43,869 bases of DNA from Gemmatimonadota bacterium (GCA_026705925.1 JAPOZT010000033.1:1-43869); one strand, 5' to 3'. Shown: positions 19,769 to 29,438, numbered from the stretch's first letter. Translations and numbers: made by a program. The notes: generated from the sequence alone by a model not told the origin.

Positions 19769-19797
19769 AAAATACACGCTAAACGGCGATTTGTCAA
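19769..19797 (-). promoter_or_regulatory. strong sigma70-type promoter for yicC-gmk-rpoZ-coaBC run
   Basis: The minus strand reads a perfect -35 TTGACA (19797-19792), a 17-bp spacer and -10 TATTTT (19774-19769) in a locally AT-rich stretch. It lies 47 bp upstream of the yicC ATG. Confidence 0.72.
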
Positions 19798-19957
19798 TAA
19801 CATATTGGTGGCCGGCCGACGGTGTTCCTTCCGTCTAAAAGGTACGTTCCAGACACGTTCCGGGCACGGTCACGGTACATCCTTAACTCGCCCCGGGCAC
19901 GCCCCTGGGCACGACCCGGTCTCGCCCCGGTCTTGCCGTTTAGAAGATTCATGCCCC

Positions 19958-19984
19958 TTGACGCAACCGGTCCCGTTATATTAT
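19958..19984 (+). promoter_or_regulatory. candidate promoter for rqcH
   Basis: TTGACG at 19958-19963 is followed after 15 bp by TATTAT (19979-19984). The spacer is short, but the boxes are good and correctly placed for a transcript starting near 19991. It overlaps an in-frame ATG at 19983, which argues against that upstream start. Confidence 0.42.
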
Positions 19985-20072
19985 GAAAAAGCCGTTCCGC
20001 GGCAGTTCCGAGACGATGCGGAACGTCGTCGTATCGAGATCGCACAGAAACCGGAATCAGGATAGAGCAGAT

Positions 20073-21893
20073 ATGGACGCCCTGGTGTTGCAGGCCGTGA
20101 AAGACGAATGCGGGGAGCTGGAGGGGACGCGTATTGTGGCGGTCGAACAGTACGCACCCATGGAAATCGGCCTCGTCCTTAAGATGAACCCGGGCAGGCG
20201 CGTGCTGTTGTTCTCCGTGCAGCCAGGATTCTCCCGGGTCCATCTGTCGGATGCCACGAGGAAGGGCTCGGTGTCGTCCGCGATGCTCTCCGCACTGCGG
20301 GACCATCTCGCTCCCGGCGTGCTTGAGAAGGTCGACGCGGCGCCCTTCGAAAGGGTGGTGCAACTCCATTGCCGGGGCCGGTCTTCGCCGGGTCTTGACC
20401 AGTCCTCGCCGGGTTCCGGCCGGTATCGCCTGATCGCCGAACTCATCGGGAACCGGGGTGTCATGGTCTTCATTTCCGAGCCGGAGCAGGTCATCCTGGA
20501 GACCCTCAGGCGTATCCGGGGCACGGAAAGAACGCTGGTCCCCGGCGAGCCCTACGCTTTCCCTCCGCCGATGAATAAAACGCCACTCGGCGACGCCACG
20601 CGCGAACTGCTGGCCGAGGCGGACCGCCTGAAAACGGTGGCGACTCCCGAGGACCTGGCGCGGCATTTGACCGCCACGTTCGCGGGGCTGTCCAGGGACA
20701 TGGCCCTGGAGGTTCTGACCCGGGCGGGCCTGTCGGACCCTGGGGGTTTTGCGGACACGGACGCGCAGGACCGGGTCTCCCGGACCTGGCACAGCCTGGA
20801 GGAGCTTGTCCACCGGGTCAGGGCACGGGACTGGACGCCCTGCATCGGAAAACCGGAGGACGGGCGGGCCCGCGTCCTTTCCGCGGTCCCGGTCCATTCC
20901 CTGCCCGCGGCACAGGTAGATTGCTTCGAATCCGCCAGCGTCGCCGTGGAACGTTTCTACGAAGAACGGATGGCCGAAGAAGCGTTCAAGCAACGGCTGC
21001 AGAAGGTGGAGCGTGCCCTGCGCGATGAGATCCGGCGCCTGGAACGCCTGGTGGAGAACCTGGATCAGGACCTGATTGACGTGGAGCAGGAAGAGGAATA
21101 CCGCCGGTACGGCGAGCTGATCACCTCTCACCTGGGCCGACTGAAAGCGGGGGCGACGGAAGCCGTGGTCGAGGATTACTACAGCAGTGACCGGGAAGAA
21201 GTCGTCATACCCATGAAGCCCAACCTTTCGCCGGCGGAGAACGCCCGGTGGTACTTCCGGCAGGCCCGCAAGGCCCGGGACGGCCGGAAGGCGGTGGCCC
21301 AACGCATCGGCCGGGCCCGGAAAGGCCTGGAAGAAGTCGCGGTCATCCGCGCGAAGCTGGGAAGCGGCGCCGACGAAGAAGGGCTGGAGGAAGCCCACCG
21401 GGCCTGCATCAGGCTGGGTCTGGTCAAGGCGCCCCGCGAAACCGGGACTTCGAAAACCGGGGCTTCGAAACGGCCGCGTAAAAAGGCCGGACCGGACATC
21501 CATCCGAGGAGGTACCTGACCTCCAGCGGACACCTCCTGCTCGTGGGCCGCAACAGTCGGGAAAACGAAGCGCTGACGAAATCGGCGGCGCCGGACGACA
21601 TCTGGCTTCACGCGCGGAACCTGGGCGGCTCCCACGTGATCCTGCGGCGGGAGGACAAGACCCAGATGCCGAGCAGGAAGACCCTCTACGAAGCGGCCTG
21701 CCTGGCGGCGTACTACAGCAAGGGCCGGGGTTCCAACACGGTGCCGGTGGACTACACGGAGCGCCGTTACGTCCGGAAGATGAGAAACGGCAGTCCTGGT
21801 CAGGTCGTTTTCACCCGCGAGAAAACACTCTTCGTCGAGCCCGGGCTATCACTTCGCCAGGCCGACCAGCCGGGGACGAACGACCGAGGTTGA
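20073..21893 (+). CDS. rqcH: RqcH/NFACT family ribosome quality-control factor
   Basis: A 606-residue homologue of Rqc2/NEMF. RqcH binds obstructed 50S subunits and directs C-terminal alanine tailing of stalled chains for degradation. Domains: NFACT-N (about 1-290), a helical coiled-coil middle (about 295-400, charged EEEYRRYGELI region), and NFACT-R (about 490-600) with HLLLVGRNSRENEALTKSA and DIWLHARNLGGSHVIL. The Asp-Arg pair known to matter for tRNA binding in this family appears here as E93-R94. A 15-bp duplication gives the TSKTGASK stretch before NFACT-R. ATG 20073 is chosen because homology starts there and a promoter overlaps the upstream ATG. Confidence 0.9.
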   Translation: MDALVLQAVKDECGELEGTRIVAVEQYAPMEIGLVLKMNPGRRVLLFSVQPGFSRVHLSDATRKGSVSSAMLSALRDHLAPGVLEKVDAAPFERVVQLHCRGRSSPGLDQSSPGSGRYRLIAELIGNRGVMVFISEPEQVILETLRRIRGTERTLVPGEPYAFPPPMNKTPLGDATRELLAEADRLKTVATPEDLARHLTATFAGLSRDMALEVLTRAGLSDPGGFADTDAQDRVSRTWHSLEELVHRVRARDWTPCIGKPEDGRARVLSAVPVHSLPAAQVDCFESASVAVERFYEERMAEEAFKQRLQKVERALRDEIRRLERLVENLDQDLIDVEQEEEYRRYGELITSHLGRLKAGATEAVVEDYYSSDREEVVIPMKPNLSPAENARWYFRQARKARDGRKAVAQRIGRARKGLEEVAVIRAKLGSGADEEGLEEAHRACIRLGLVKAPRETGTSKTGASKRPRKKAGPDIHPRRYLTSSGHLLLVGRNSRENEALTKSAAPDDIWLHARNLGGSHVILRREDKTQMPSRKTLYEAACLAAYYSKGRGSNTVPVDYTERRYVRKMRNGSPGQVVFTREKTLFVEPGLSLRQADQPGTNDRG

Positions 21894-22012
21894 CAGTCCC
21901 GCAGGCCGACGCGCCGGCAACGTCATGACGGGCTGGCACGAACCGACAAGGGCGCCCGGCCGAACTGGACACATTCCGCCAGGCGCGTCCGGCCGAGGTG
22001 AATGCGTTCCGT
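21894..22012. other. convergent gap between rqcH and pheA
   Basis: This 119-bp, GC-rich spacer separates the ends of two convergent genes. I see no hairpin followed by a T tract on either strand, so where the aromatic operon stops transcription is not evident. Confidence 0.5.
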
Positions 22013-22855
22013 TCAGACCTGGTCCACGATACGGCCTTCGGCGTAGGATCCCAACAGCTTGAAGTTGGCCGCGATCTCCCGAAGGTGGTTGAGCGCCCGG
22101 CTGCAGAGCAGGCTCTCGGCATGCCCCTCGAAATCCAGGTAGAACAGGTACTCCCAGGGAGAGCCGACGAGGGGCCGCGATTCGATCTTGTTGATGGAGA
22201 TGTCCCGCAGCGCGAAGACGCTCATGGCCTTGAACAGCATACCGGGTTCGTGGGGGACCGAGAACACGATGGAGGTCTTCAGGCGTTCGCCCTCCGGTGG
22301 TTCGGGCTCCCTGCCCAGGACCAGGAACCGCGTGTAGTTCTGAGGGTTGTCTTCGACCCCGCGCTCCAGGATCTCGAGCCCGTACCGCTCTGCGGCCCGC
22401 GTGCTCGCGATCACGCCGATGTCCCGGCTTTCTCCTTCACCGAGCATCTTGGCCGCCCCGCCCGTATCGTACACGGTTTCGGGTTTCATCGACGGATGCT
22501 CCCGGAAGAACCGGACGCACTGTTCGAGCGCCTTGGGATGGGAATGGACCCGGCGGAGTTCCTCCGGCCGGACGCCCGGTTTCGCCATCAGGTTGTGGAC
22601 GATGCGGAGCACGATTTCACCCACGATCTGCAGGTCGTGCTCCTGCATCAGGTCGTAATTGACGTGGATGCTGCCCGCCAGGGTGTTCTCGATCGGCAGC
22701 ATGCCGTAGTCGCAGCTGCCCTCGTCCACGGCGCGGAACACGTCGTCGAACCATCCGTGGGGAACCGGTTCGGCCCCGTCTCCGAAATAGGAGAGCACGG
22801 CCATCTCGCTGAAGGCTCCCAGCTCGCCCTGGAAGCCGGTCCTGTACTTCTTCAA
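22013..22855 (-). CDS. pheA: prephenate dehydratase
   Basis: A 280-residue enzyme that converts prephenate to phenylpyruvate, the committed step to Phe. The catalytic domain (about 1-180) has FQGELGAFSE, PIENTLAGSI and the catalytic NYTRF. The C-terminal ACT domain (about 190-275) has the Phe-sensing KIESRPLVGSPWEYLFYLDFEG. There is no fused chorismate mutase; aroH upstream supplies that step. The start is TTG 22855 behind AAGGAGG, in a TTGA overlap with tyrA. It is the last gene of the supraoperon. Confidence 0.95.
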   Translation of the reverse strand: MKKYRTGFQGELGAFSEMAVLSYFGDGAEPVPHGWFDDVFRAVDEGSCDYGMLPIENTLAGSIHVNYDLMQEHDLQIVGEIVLRIVHNLMAKPGVRPEELRRVHSHPKALEQCVRFFREHPSMKPETVYDTGGAAKMLGEGESRDIGVIASTRAAERYGLEILERGVEDNPQNYTRFLVLGREPEPPEGERLKTSIVFSVPHEPGMLFKAMSVFALRDISINKIESRPLVGSPWEYLFYLDFEGHAESLLCSRALNHLREIAANFKLLGSYAEGRIVDQV

Positions 22856-23715
22856 TCGGTCCTCCTTTCACCCAGCAACGCGGCCCTGCTTTCCTGCGCC
22901 TTCGACAGCGTCTTCACCAGTTCCGATTCGCGCCCTTCCTCGATCAGCACCGACAGGTCGTCGAGCAGTCGCCGGGCGTCCTCAATGCCGCGCAGCAGGG
23001 GCCGCCCGTTGGTCAGGCAGATGTCGGCCATCACCCGCACGGTGGACGCGGCCAGGCGGGTCGTGTCCCGGAATCCCGACGCGGCGAACTCGCCCAGGCG
23101 TTCCTCCTCGCGCGACGCCTTCTCCGCGGCCAGCGCCAGCACCACGGACAGCAGGTAGGGCAGGTGGCTGGTGACGGAGACGATCCGGTCGTGGCGGTCG
23201 GCGGGAATGAGGACGGGCCGCGCCCCGATCCGGCGGACCAGATCCTTGAGCAGGTCGAGCGTACCTTCATCCACCTCGGGCGGCGGAACCAGGGCGAACG
23301 TCGCGTCCTGAAACAGCCCGTCATCAGCGTGATCGATGCCGGTGTGCTCGGTACCCGCCATGGGGTGCCCGCCGACGTACCGCCTGATGCCGGCCTGGCC
23401 GGCCACGGCGGAAACGATGGCCTCCTTCGTGCTGCCCAGGTCCAGGAGGATGGTCTCCCCGCCGAGCATCGGCGCGAGACCGGGCAGCATGTCCAGGATG
23501 GACCGCACGGGCGTGGCGAGGACGACCAGGTCGGCCCCTTCCACCCCCTCGGCCATATCCAGGTATCCTCCGTCGATGGCGCCGCGTTCCAGGGCCCGGT
23601 CCAGCACGGACCGGTCCAGGTCGACGCCCGCGACGCGTTCCGCCGCGCCCGCCTTCCGGACCGCCATGCCGAAGGATCCGCCCAGCAGGCCCACCCCGAT
23701 AATGGTGATGCGCAT
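22852..23715 (-). CDS. tyrA: prephenate dehydrogenase
   Basis: A 287-residue NAD(P)-dependent enzyme making 4-hydroxyphenylpyruvate, the committed step to Tyr. The Rossmann start ITIIGVGLLGGSFGMA has the GxGxxG loop, an Asp (GVDLDR) at the end of strand 2 suggests NAD preference, and GGHPMAGTEHTG holds the catalytic His. The helical dimerisation domain follows with LPYLLSVVLA. No ACT domain is present, so feedback control by Tyr through one is not expected. Confidence 0.94.
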   Translation of the reverse strand: MRITIIGVGLLGGSFGMAVRKAGAAERVAGVDLDRSVLDRALERGAIDGGYLDMAEGVEGADLVVLATPVRSILDMLPGLAPMLGGETILLDLGSTKEAIVSAVAGQAGIRRYVGGHPMAGTEHTGIDHADDGLFQDATFALVPPPEVDEGTLDLLKDLVRRIGARPVLIPADRHDRIVSVTSHLPYLLSVVLALAAEKASREEERLGEFAASGFRDTTRLAASTVRVMADICLTNGRPLLRGIEDARRLLDDLSVLIEEGRESELVKTLSKAQESRAALLGERRTD

Positions 23716-23723
23716 AGGCCAGC

Positions 23724-24740
23724 TCAGCCGATGGTACGGTTGACGGCCGCCGCGACCGCCTGCAGTTCCGGGATCAGGGAGGTCAGCGCTTCCGGCGTCA
23801 GGGACTGGTCCCCGTCGGACAGCGCGCGCTCCGGTGTCGGATGCATCTCGATCATGAGCCCGTCGGCGCCCACCGCCACGGCCGCCCTGGCGGCCGGTCC
23901 CACGAAATCGGCGTTGCCGGTCCCGTGGCTCGGGTCGATGAACACGGGCAGATGGGTGTATTTCTGCAGCACGGGCACGGCGGAGATGTCGAGCGTGTTC
24001 CGGGTCCAGGTCTCGAAGGTCCGGATGCCCCTTTCACACAGGACGACGTTGTGGTTCCCCGCCGCCAGGATGTACTCGGCCGCCAGGAGCATCTCCTCGA
24101 GCGTGGCGGACATGCCCCGCTTGAGCATGACGGGCTTGCTGCTGTGGCCCACCACGTTCAGCAGCGGATAGTTCTGCATGTTCCGCGCGCCGATCTGCAG
24201 CATGTCCACGTACTCGGAGACCATGGGTTCCATCTCGGGCTCCATCACTTCCGAGATGGTCGGCAGGCCCGTTTCCTCGCTGACCCTGGCCATGATCTTC
24301 AGGCCCTCTTCTCCGAGCCCCTGGAAACTGTAGGGCGAGGTCCTGGGCTTGAAGGCCCCGCCGCGTATGATGTGGGCCCCCGCGGCCCTGGCGTGTTGCG
24401 CCGCGGCGAGGAACTGTTCGTAGGATTCGACGGAACAGGGACCGGCGATGATGGTGATCCCGTCGCCGCCGACCGTCACGTCGCCCACCTGAAATCGGGT
24501 CTTGTGCGGCTGCACCTCCCGGCTCACCAGCTTGTAGGGCCGCTGGATGCGCTGAACGCGGTCCACCCCCTCCAGGATCTCGAACTGTTCGGGTTCGAGG
24601 CTGAGCGTATTGCCGATAAGACAGATGATGGTGATCACGTCTCCCTGGATGTCCCGTGGCTTGCATCCGAAGGCCCGGATCGTCTCGCGGACGTGTTCCT
24701 TCTGTGCTTCCGTGGCCTGCGGTTTCATTACGACGACCAT
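23724..24740 (-). CDS. aroF: 3-deoxy-7-phosphoheptulonate synthase (DAHP synthase, N-terminal FL domain)
   Basis: A 338-residue enzyme that joins PEP and erythrose 4-phosphate to start the shikimate pathway. The first 70 residues form the ferredoxin-like regulatory domain of the Thermotoga/Bacillus type (MVVVMKPQATEAQKEHV...). The barrel has IAGPCSVES, GGAFKPRTSPYSFQGLG, KRGMSATLEE and FIDPSHGTG. ATG 24740 is chosen because GGGAGGGAATGAA precedes it; the frame is open further upstream. It starts 1 bp after the aroH stop. Feedback through the FL domain is likely from family knowledge; the ligand is not readable. Confidence 0.96.
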   Translation of the reverse strand: MVVVMKPQATEAQKEHVRETIRAFGCKPRDIQGDVITIICLIGNTLSLEPEQFEILEGVDRVQRIQRPYKLVSREVQPHKTRFQVGDVTVGGDGITIIAGPCSVESYEQFLAAAQHARAAGAHIIRGGAFKPRTSPYSFQGLGEEGLKIMARVSEETGLPTISEVMEPEMEPMVSEYVDMLQIGARNMQNYPLLNVVGHSSKPVMLKRGMSATLEEMLLAAEYILAAGNHNVVLCERGIRTFETWTRNTLDISAVPVLQKYTHLPVFIDPSHGTGNADFVGPAARAAVAVGADGLMIEMHPTPERALSDGDQSLTPEALTSLIPELQAVAAAVNRTIG

Positions 24741-24741
24741 T

Positions 24742-25107
24742 TCATTCCCTCCCGGCGATGTCCGGCCGGAGCACGACGGCGCCGTCCAGGTATACATGCC
24801 GTATTTCGTCCTGTGATTTGTCCGTGTTTATGTGAACCAGTACCCGTACGCAACGGGCAAGCGAACCCGGGACCTCCATTTCCTGCAGACTGAACAGGGG
24901 AACGGCGACCAATCCCATCTGCCGCACGCCATAAGCGGGCGATTCCGCGTCGATATCCTTCGTCACGGAGAAAACCACGCTGGCGATCTGTTCCGGTTCG
25001 ATGCCGTTTCGGTCTATAATCGTCGTAAGCAGCCGATGGGCCGCGCTTCGAATGGCTTCCGCTGTATTCGATTCAACGGTTACAGCGCCACGAACGCCTC
25101 GGACCAT
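24742..25107 (-). CDS. aroH: chorismate mutase, AroH type
   Basis: A 121-residue monofunctional mutase turning chorismate into prephenate. It has the AroH (trimeric pseudo-barrel) signatures: VRGVRGAVTVESNT with the active-site Arg near residue 6, ASVVFSVTKDI, and MEVPGSLARCVRVLVHINTD with the second active-site Arg. DEIRHVYLDGAVVLRPD closes the protein. ATG 25107 follows a strong GGGAGGAACT site. The 186-bp leader from trpA contains two hairpins. It provides prephenate to tyrA and pheA downstream. Confidence 0.96.
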   Translation of the reverse strand: MVRGVRGAVTVESNTAEAIRSAAHRLLTTIIDRNGIEPEQIASVVFSVTKDIDAESPAYGVRQMGLVAVPLFSLQEMEVPGSLARCVRVLVHINTDKSQDEIRHVYLDGAVVLRPDIAGRE

Positions 25108-25171
25108 AGTTCCTCCCGGGTTGGTGCGTACCCGATTTCTCCCGGCGAAAACCGGGAACGGGGTAAAACAG

Positions 25172-25212
25172 GTGGGCGCCGCGAAGACCGGGCCGGTCTC
25201 CTGGACGCCCAC
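25172..25212 (-). promoter_or_regulatory. two-step hairpin in the trpA-aroH spacer
   Basis: GTGGGCG (25172-25178) pairs perfectly with CGCCCAC (25206-25212). Inside it, AGACCGG and CCGGTCT (25185-25191, 25193-25199) form a second stem, with symmetric 6-nt internal loops. No T tract follows, so it is not a standard terminator. It could be an mRNA stabilising or processing structure. Confidence 0.45.
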
Positions 25213-25258
25213 ACGCATCTCCCTTCTGACATGAAGCCTGTATCATCGCAATGCTCCA

Positions 25259-25290
25259 TGCGAACGGGCACCTGCCCGGCCCCATTCGCA
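25259..25290 (-). promoter_or_regulatory. hairpin just after trpA
   Basis: TGCGAA/TTCGCA (25259-25264, 25285-25290) enclose CGGGCA/TGCCCG (25265-25270, 25273-25278) with a one-sided bulge. It lies 4 bp past the trpA stop. Without a T tract it is at most a weak or Rho-assisted stop signal. Confidence 0.4.
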
Positions 25291-25293
25291 AAG

Positions 25294-26115
25294 CTAACCC
25301 TGTGCGGGCACCGGTGTTTCCCGGTCTATGCCCGTCCTCAGTGAAGCCACGTATTCGCCCACGGACCGGACCATGTCCGGCTCACCGGCGTGCGCTTCCA
25401 TCTCGTTGATGATGGCGCTGCCCACGATGACCCCGTCGGCCATGCGCGCGGCCTCGCGGGCCTGTTCCGGCGACGAGATGCCGAAGCCCAGCCCGAGGGG
25501 CCGGTCCGTGCGGGACCGCACCTGCGCCATAAAAGCGTCCACCCCGTCCGCCAGTTTTCCCCGCGCGCCGGTTACGCCGGTCAGGGAGACGCAGTAGACG
25601 AATCCCGTGGTATGCCGGCTCACCAGTTCGATCCTCGCCGCGGTGCTCGTGGGCGCCACAAGAAAGACCACGGTAAGGCCGTACCGCCGGCAGGCGTCGG
25701 ACAGTTCGGTCCCTTCTTCCGGCGGCAGGTCGGGCACGATCAGGCCGTCCACCCCCGCGCGGGCGGCGTCCCGGCAAAGGTCCCCGGTCCCGTAGGCGAG
25801 CACCGGGTTGTAGTAGGTCATCAGGACGATGGGTATGGTGGACTGCTTTCTGATCGAGGCGACCGTGTCGACGATGGCCCGCAGGGTCGTGCCCCGGTCC
25901 AGGGCCCGCAGCGCGGCGCGCTGGATCGTGGGGCCGTCGGCGATGGGGTCGGAGAAGGGCACGCCCAGTTCCACCAGGTCGGCCCCGCGGCGATCCAGTT
26001 CAACGACCAGCGCGGCCGTCGTATCCAGGTCCGGATCCCCCGCCATAATGTAGGGGATCAGCGCCTTGCGGTCCGCAGTCTTCAGCGATGCGAAGGTCTC
26101 TTCGATCCGGTTCAT
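25294..26115 (-). CDS. trpA: tryptophan synthase alpha chain
   Basis: A 273-residue TIM barrel that cleaves indole-3-glycerol phosphate to indole. [32 protein letters not shown] (catalytic Glu and Asp), and [11 protein letters not shown] are present. The phosphate-binding end is [11 protein letters not shown] and [10 protein letters not shown]. It shares an ATGA overlap with trpB and forms the alpha-beta complex with it. Confidence 0.97.
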   Translation of the reverse strand: MNRIEETFASLKTADRKALIPYIMAGDPDLDTTAALVVELDRRGADLVELGVPFSDPIADGPTIQRAALRALDRGTTLRAIVDTVASIRKQSTIPIVLMTYYNPVLAYGTGDLCRDAARAGVDGLIVPDLPPEEGTELSDACRRYGLTVVFLVAPTSTAARIELVSRHTTGFVYCVSLTGVTGARGKLADGVDAFMAQVRSRTDRPLGLGFGISSPEQAREAARMADGVIVGSAIINEMEAHAGEPDMVRSVGEYVASLRTGIDRETPVPAQG

Positions 26116-27320
26116 TCAGCGTCCTCTTCGGACCCAGCCAGCAACCCGTCCACCTGCTCGACGTCCTTGTCCCCGCGTCCCGACAGCCCGGCGACGATGA
26201 CCTCCTCCCGGTCCATTTCCGGGGCGATCCGGGCGATGTGGGCGATGGCGTGAGCGCTCTCGAGCGCGGGAATGATGCCTTCGACCCTGGAGAGCAGCTC
26301 GAAGGCCTCCAGCGCTTCGTCGTCGGTCACGCTCACATACTCCGCGCGGCCGGAGTCCTTCAGGTAGCTGTGCTCGGGTCCCACGCCGGGATAGTCGAGG
26401 CCCGCGGAGATAGAATGGGCGACCTGTATCTGGCCGTTCGCGTCCTGTCCGGTGTAGCTCATGGCGCCGTGCAGTACACCCGGCGTGCCCAGGCCCAGCG
26501 TCGCCGCGTGCATCCCCGTATCCAGCCCGTGTCCCGCGCCTTCCACGCCGACCAGGCGGACGCCGTCGCCGAGGAAGGGATGAAAGAGTCCGATGGCGTT
26601 GCTGCCGCCCCCCACGCAGGCGACGAGCACGTCGGGGAGGCGACCTTCTTTCTCCAGGACCTGCTCCCGCGCTTCCCGGCCGATAACCGACTGGAAATCA
26701 CGCACCATCATGGGAAAGGGATGGGGGCCCGCCACCGATCCGATGATGTAATGGGTATGGCGGACGTTGGTCGCCCAGTCGCGCAGGGCCTCGTTCAGCG
26801 CGTCCTTCAGCGTGCGGCTGCCCGCGTCGACGGTGATGACCCGGCTGCCCATCAGGCGCATGCGGAAGACGTTCAGCGCCTGGCGGGCCATATCCTCGGA
26901 GCCCATGTAGACGTCGCATTCCAGGCCGAAGCGGGCGGCCACCGTGGCCGTGGCCACGCCGTGCTGGCCCGCCCCGGTCTCCGCGATGACCCGCGGTTTC
27001 TTCATGCGCCGGGTGAGCAGGATCTGGCCGATGGTGTTGTTGATCTTGTGCGCGCCCGTGTGGTTCAGGTCCTCCCGCTTGAGATAGATCCGCGCACCGC
27101 CGAGGGTCTGCGTCAGCCGCTCCGCGTAGTAGAGGGGGGACGGGCGGCCCACGTAGTCCCGCAGGTAGTAGCGGAACTCCTCCTCGAATTCCGGGTCCCC
27201 TTTCGCCGTCTCGTACACTTCAAGCAGCTCGTCCAGGGCCGTCATCAGCGTCTCCGGAACGTACCGACCGCCGAATATCCCGAAATGTCCGCGCTGGTCG
27301 GGCAGCGTGATTGCCGTCAT
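26112..27320 (-). CDS. trpB: tryptophan synthase beta chain
   Basis: A 402-residue PLP enzyme that joins indole and serine. The N-terminus [16 protein letters not shown], the PLP-lysine motif [10 protein letters not shown] near residue 85, [11 protein letters not shown] with the catalytic Glu, and the phosphate-binding [10 protein letters not shown] are all present. It is the TrpB1 type that works with TrpA. ATGA overlaps link it to aroQ upstream and trpA downstream. Confidence 0.97.
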   Translation of the reverse strand: MTAITLPDQRGHFGIFGGRYVPETLMTALDELLEVYETAKGDPEFEEEFRYYLRDYVGRPSPLYYAERLTQTLGGARIYLKREDLNHTGAHKINNTIGQILLTRRMKKPRVIAETGAGQHGVATATVAARFGLECDVYMGSEDMARQALNVFRMRLMGSRVITVDAGSRTLKDALNEALRDWATNVRHTHYIIGSVAGPHPFPMMVRDFQSVIGREAREQVLEKEGRLPDVLVACVGGGSNAIGLFHPFLGDGVRLVGVEGAGHGLDTGMHAATLGLGTPGVLHGAMSYTGQDANGQIQVAHSISAGLDYPGVGPEHSYLKDSGRAEYVSVTDDEALEAFELLSRVEGIIPALESAHAIAHIARIAPEMDREEVIVAGLSGRGDKDVEQVDGLLAGSEEDAE

Positions 27321-27766
27321 CCTTCGCTCCCGGTCCCGATGTGTTCGATCAGGGCCTCCAGGCCCAGCCGGTAGCTGTCGCTGCCGTGTCCGCAGATCTG
27401 CCTGAGCGCCACGGGCTCGATATAGGAATGATGCCGGAACGTCTCCCGGGCGTGTATGTCCGATAGGTGGACTTCCACCACGGGCAGGCCCACGGCGACG
27501 ATCGCGTCGCGCAGGGCGATGCTCGTGTGGGTGTACGCGCCGGGGTTGATCAGGATGCCGTCGGCCCAGCCGAGGGCCTGCTGAATCTCGTCCACCAGCA
27601 CACCCTCGTGGTTGGACTGGCGGATGCGCATCTCGATCCCCCGTCCCGCCGCGGCCGTCTCGAGGGACCGGTTGATGTCCTCCAGCGTGTCCGTACCGTA
27701 GACTTCCGGTTCCCGGACGCCCAGCATGTTCAGGTTCGGGCCGTGCAACACGAGTATATTCATCAT
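27317..27766 (-). CDS. aroQ: 3-dehydroquinate dehydratase, type II
   Basis: A 149-residue type II dehydroquinase, step 3 of the shikimate pathway. [21 protein letters not shown] near the start holds the catalytic Tyr region, [12 protein letters not shown] and [17 protein letters not shown] hold substrate-binding residues, and [12 protein letters not shown] has the catalytic His. Adjacent ATGs at 27766 and 27763 are both possible; neither has a strong Shine-Dalgarno. Its stop overlaps the trpB start. Confidence 0.95.
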   Translation of the reverse strand: MMNILVLHGPNLNMLGVREPEVYGTDTLEDINRSLETAAAGRGIEMRIRQSNHEGVLVDEIQQALGWADGILINPGAYTHTSIALRDAIVAVGLPVVEVHLSDIHARETFRHHSYIEPVALRQICGHGSDSYRLGLEALIEHIGTGSEG

Positions 27767-27833
27767 GGTTTCGCCGATCCGGCGCCAGTGCGCTGCCGTT
27801 GTGCCTCCGTTGTGCCGCCGGTGCGCCGCCCTC

Positions 27834-29438
27834 CTAGTTCCCCGTCTCGAGGACGGACCGGATGTATTCGGCGGGCACGTCGTCACGGACGGCCACCTCG
27901 CCGATGCGGCTGGGCAGGATGAAACGCGGGCGTCCTCCCACCGACTTCTTGTCGAACTTCATGGTCTCGATCGTCCCCGGGACGTCCAGCCCGTCGCACC
28001 GGTGGGGCAGCCCCGTGCGCCGCACCAGTTCGATCAGGCGCCGCACGCTTTCGCCGTCCAGCAGGCCCATGCGCTCCGCGACCCGGGCGGCGTAGACCAT
28101 GCCGATGGCCACGGCCTCGCCGTGCAGCATGCCCGTCTGCGTTTCGATGGCGTGGCCCATGGTGTGGCCGAAGTTGAGAATGGCCCGCCGTCCCTGTTCG
28201 CGCTCGTCGCCGGCGACCACTTCCGCCTTGATCTCGCAGGACCGCGCCACGAGGTGCGCCAGCACCCCGCGGTCACGCTTCAGTATATCGTCCAGGCGCC
28301 CCTCAATATAGGCGAACAGGCCGGGGTCTGCAATGACGCCATACTTGATCACTTCCGCCATGCCCGCGCGCAGTTCCCGGTCCGGCAGGCTGTCGAGCGT
28401 ATCCAGGCTGGCCAGTACGAGCAGGGGCTGGTAGAACGCACCGATCAGGTTCTTCCCGCGGCGGTGGTCCACGGCCACCTTGCCCCCCACGCTGGCATCC
28501 ACCTGGGCCAGGAGCGAGGTGGGGACCTGGATGAACGGGATGCCGCGCAGGAAGGTGGCCGCGGCGAAACCGGCCAGGTCTCCGATGACCCCGCCGCCGA
28601 GTGCGATGACGGGGGAACGGCGGTCCATCCCGTGGGCCAGCATGGCGTCATAGAGATTTTCAGCCCACTGCAGCGACTTCTGTGCCTCGCCGTCCGGCAC
28701 TTCGACCAGGTCCGGTTCGAACCCGGCCGACCGCAGGGAGTCCGTCGTCCGGTCTCCATAGCGCTGCGCGATGTCCGGATGGGTCACGACCAACGCGCGG
28801 CCTGTCAGATCGAAAGTTTTCATTCGGCGTCCCAGCCGGTCGAGCACATCGCGCCCGATCACGATGTCATAGCTGTCGGATCCGAGGTCCACCCGGATCA
28901 CCCGTTCTTCGCTTTCCACCCAGGCCTTTACCATCTCCACCGTTTCCTCGATCGTATGCCGCGACGTGTCGATTTCGTGGTCCGCCCCGCCGTAGACCGG
29001 CGCGCGCTCGTGCTGAAGCGACCGGATCCGTTCCAGCGGGTCTTCCCCGGCCAGCAGCGGCCTGGTCCCTGCATCGCCGCGCGTACGCGCCAGCACCGTC
29101 TCTGCCGGCGCGTTCAGGTGAATGACCGAACCGAGCGACCGCAGCACGGCGTAGTTGTCCGGATCGAGCACCGCGCCGCCGCCCGTGGCGACCACCCTGC
29201 GCACCCCGTCGGCGAGGCCCCGGATGACCGCCTTCTCGACCGCACGGAAACCGGTCTCCCCCCGCTGCTCGAAGATCTCGGGGATACGTGCCGCGGCCTG
29301 CTTCTCGATCAGCGCGTCGGTGTCCACGAAGGGCACGCCCAGGGCCCGTGCGAGGCGCCAGCCCACCGCCGTCTTGCCCGTGCCCATGAAGCCGATCAGA
29401 ACGATGCCGCCGGGTTGCCGTTTTCCAGGTTCAGCCAC
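27834..29438 (-). CDS. aroKB: fused shikimate kinase / 3-dehydroquinate synthase
   Basis: A 534-residue fusion. Residues 1-175 are AroK, which phosphorylates shikimate: P-loop [16 protein letters not shown], the ATGGGAVL loop and the lid [12 protein letters not shown]. Residues 180-534 are AroB, which makes 3-dehydroquinate: [43 protein letters not shown] and [11 protein letters not shown] with metal His residues. All motifs are intact in both halves. The start is GTG 29438. Such a fusion is known from a few lineages, including Thermotoga. Here it covers two non-consecutive pathway steps. Confidence 0.95.
   Translation of the reverse strand: MAEPGKRQPGGIVLIGFMGTGKTAVGWRLARALGVPFVDTDALIEKQAAARIPEIFEQRGETGFRAVEKAVIRGLADGVRRVVATGGGAVLDPDNYAVLRSLGSVIHLNAPAETVLARTRGDAGTRPLLAGEDPLERIRSLQHERAPVYGGADHEIDTSRHTIEETVEMVKAWVESEERVIRVDLGSDSYDIVIGRDVLDRLGRRMKTFDLTGRALVVTHPDIAQRYGDRTTDSLRSAGFEPDLVEVPDGEAQKSLQWAENLYDAMLAHGMDRRSPVIALGGGVIGDLAGFAAATFLRGIPFIQVPTSLLAQVDASVGGKVAVDHRRGKNLIGAFYQPLLVLASLDTLDSLPDRELRAGMAEVIKYGVIADPGLFAYIEGRLDDILKRDRGVLAHLVARSCEIKAEVVAGDEREQGRRAILNFGHTMGHAIETQTGMLHGEAVAIGMVYAARVAERMGLLDGESVRRLIELVRRTGLPHRCDGLDVPGTIETMKFDKKSVGGRPRFILPSRIGEVAVRDDVPAEYIRSVLETGN

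Larger units (their letters stand above)
19723..20072. other. 350-bp divergent intergenic region between yicC and rqcH
   Basis: This gap holds the yicC promoter (19769-19797) and a candidate rqcH promoter (19958-19984). Between them, 19815-19950 has scattered short direct repeats of the GGGCACG kind. No credible ORF, RNA gene or terminator is seen. Confidence 0.6.

Noticed and set aside
19983..20072. 30-residue N-terminal extension of RqcH from ATG 19983
   Set aside because: The ATG overlaps the candidate -10 box, and family homology begins at ATG 20073.
22013..25107. Bifunctional chorismate mutase-prephenate enzyme
   Set aside because: tyrA and pheA start directly with their dehydrogenase and dehydratase domains; the mutase is the separate aroH.
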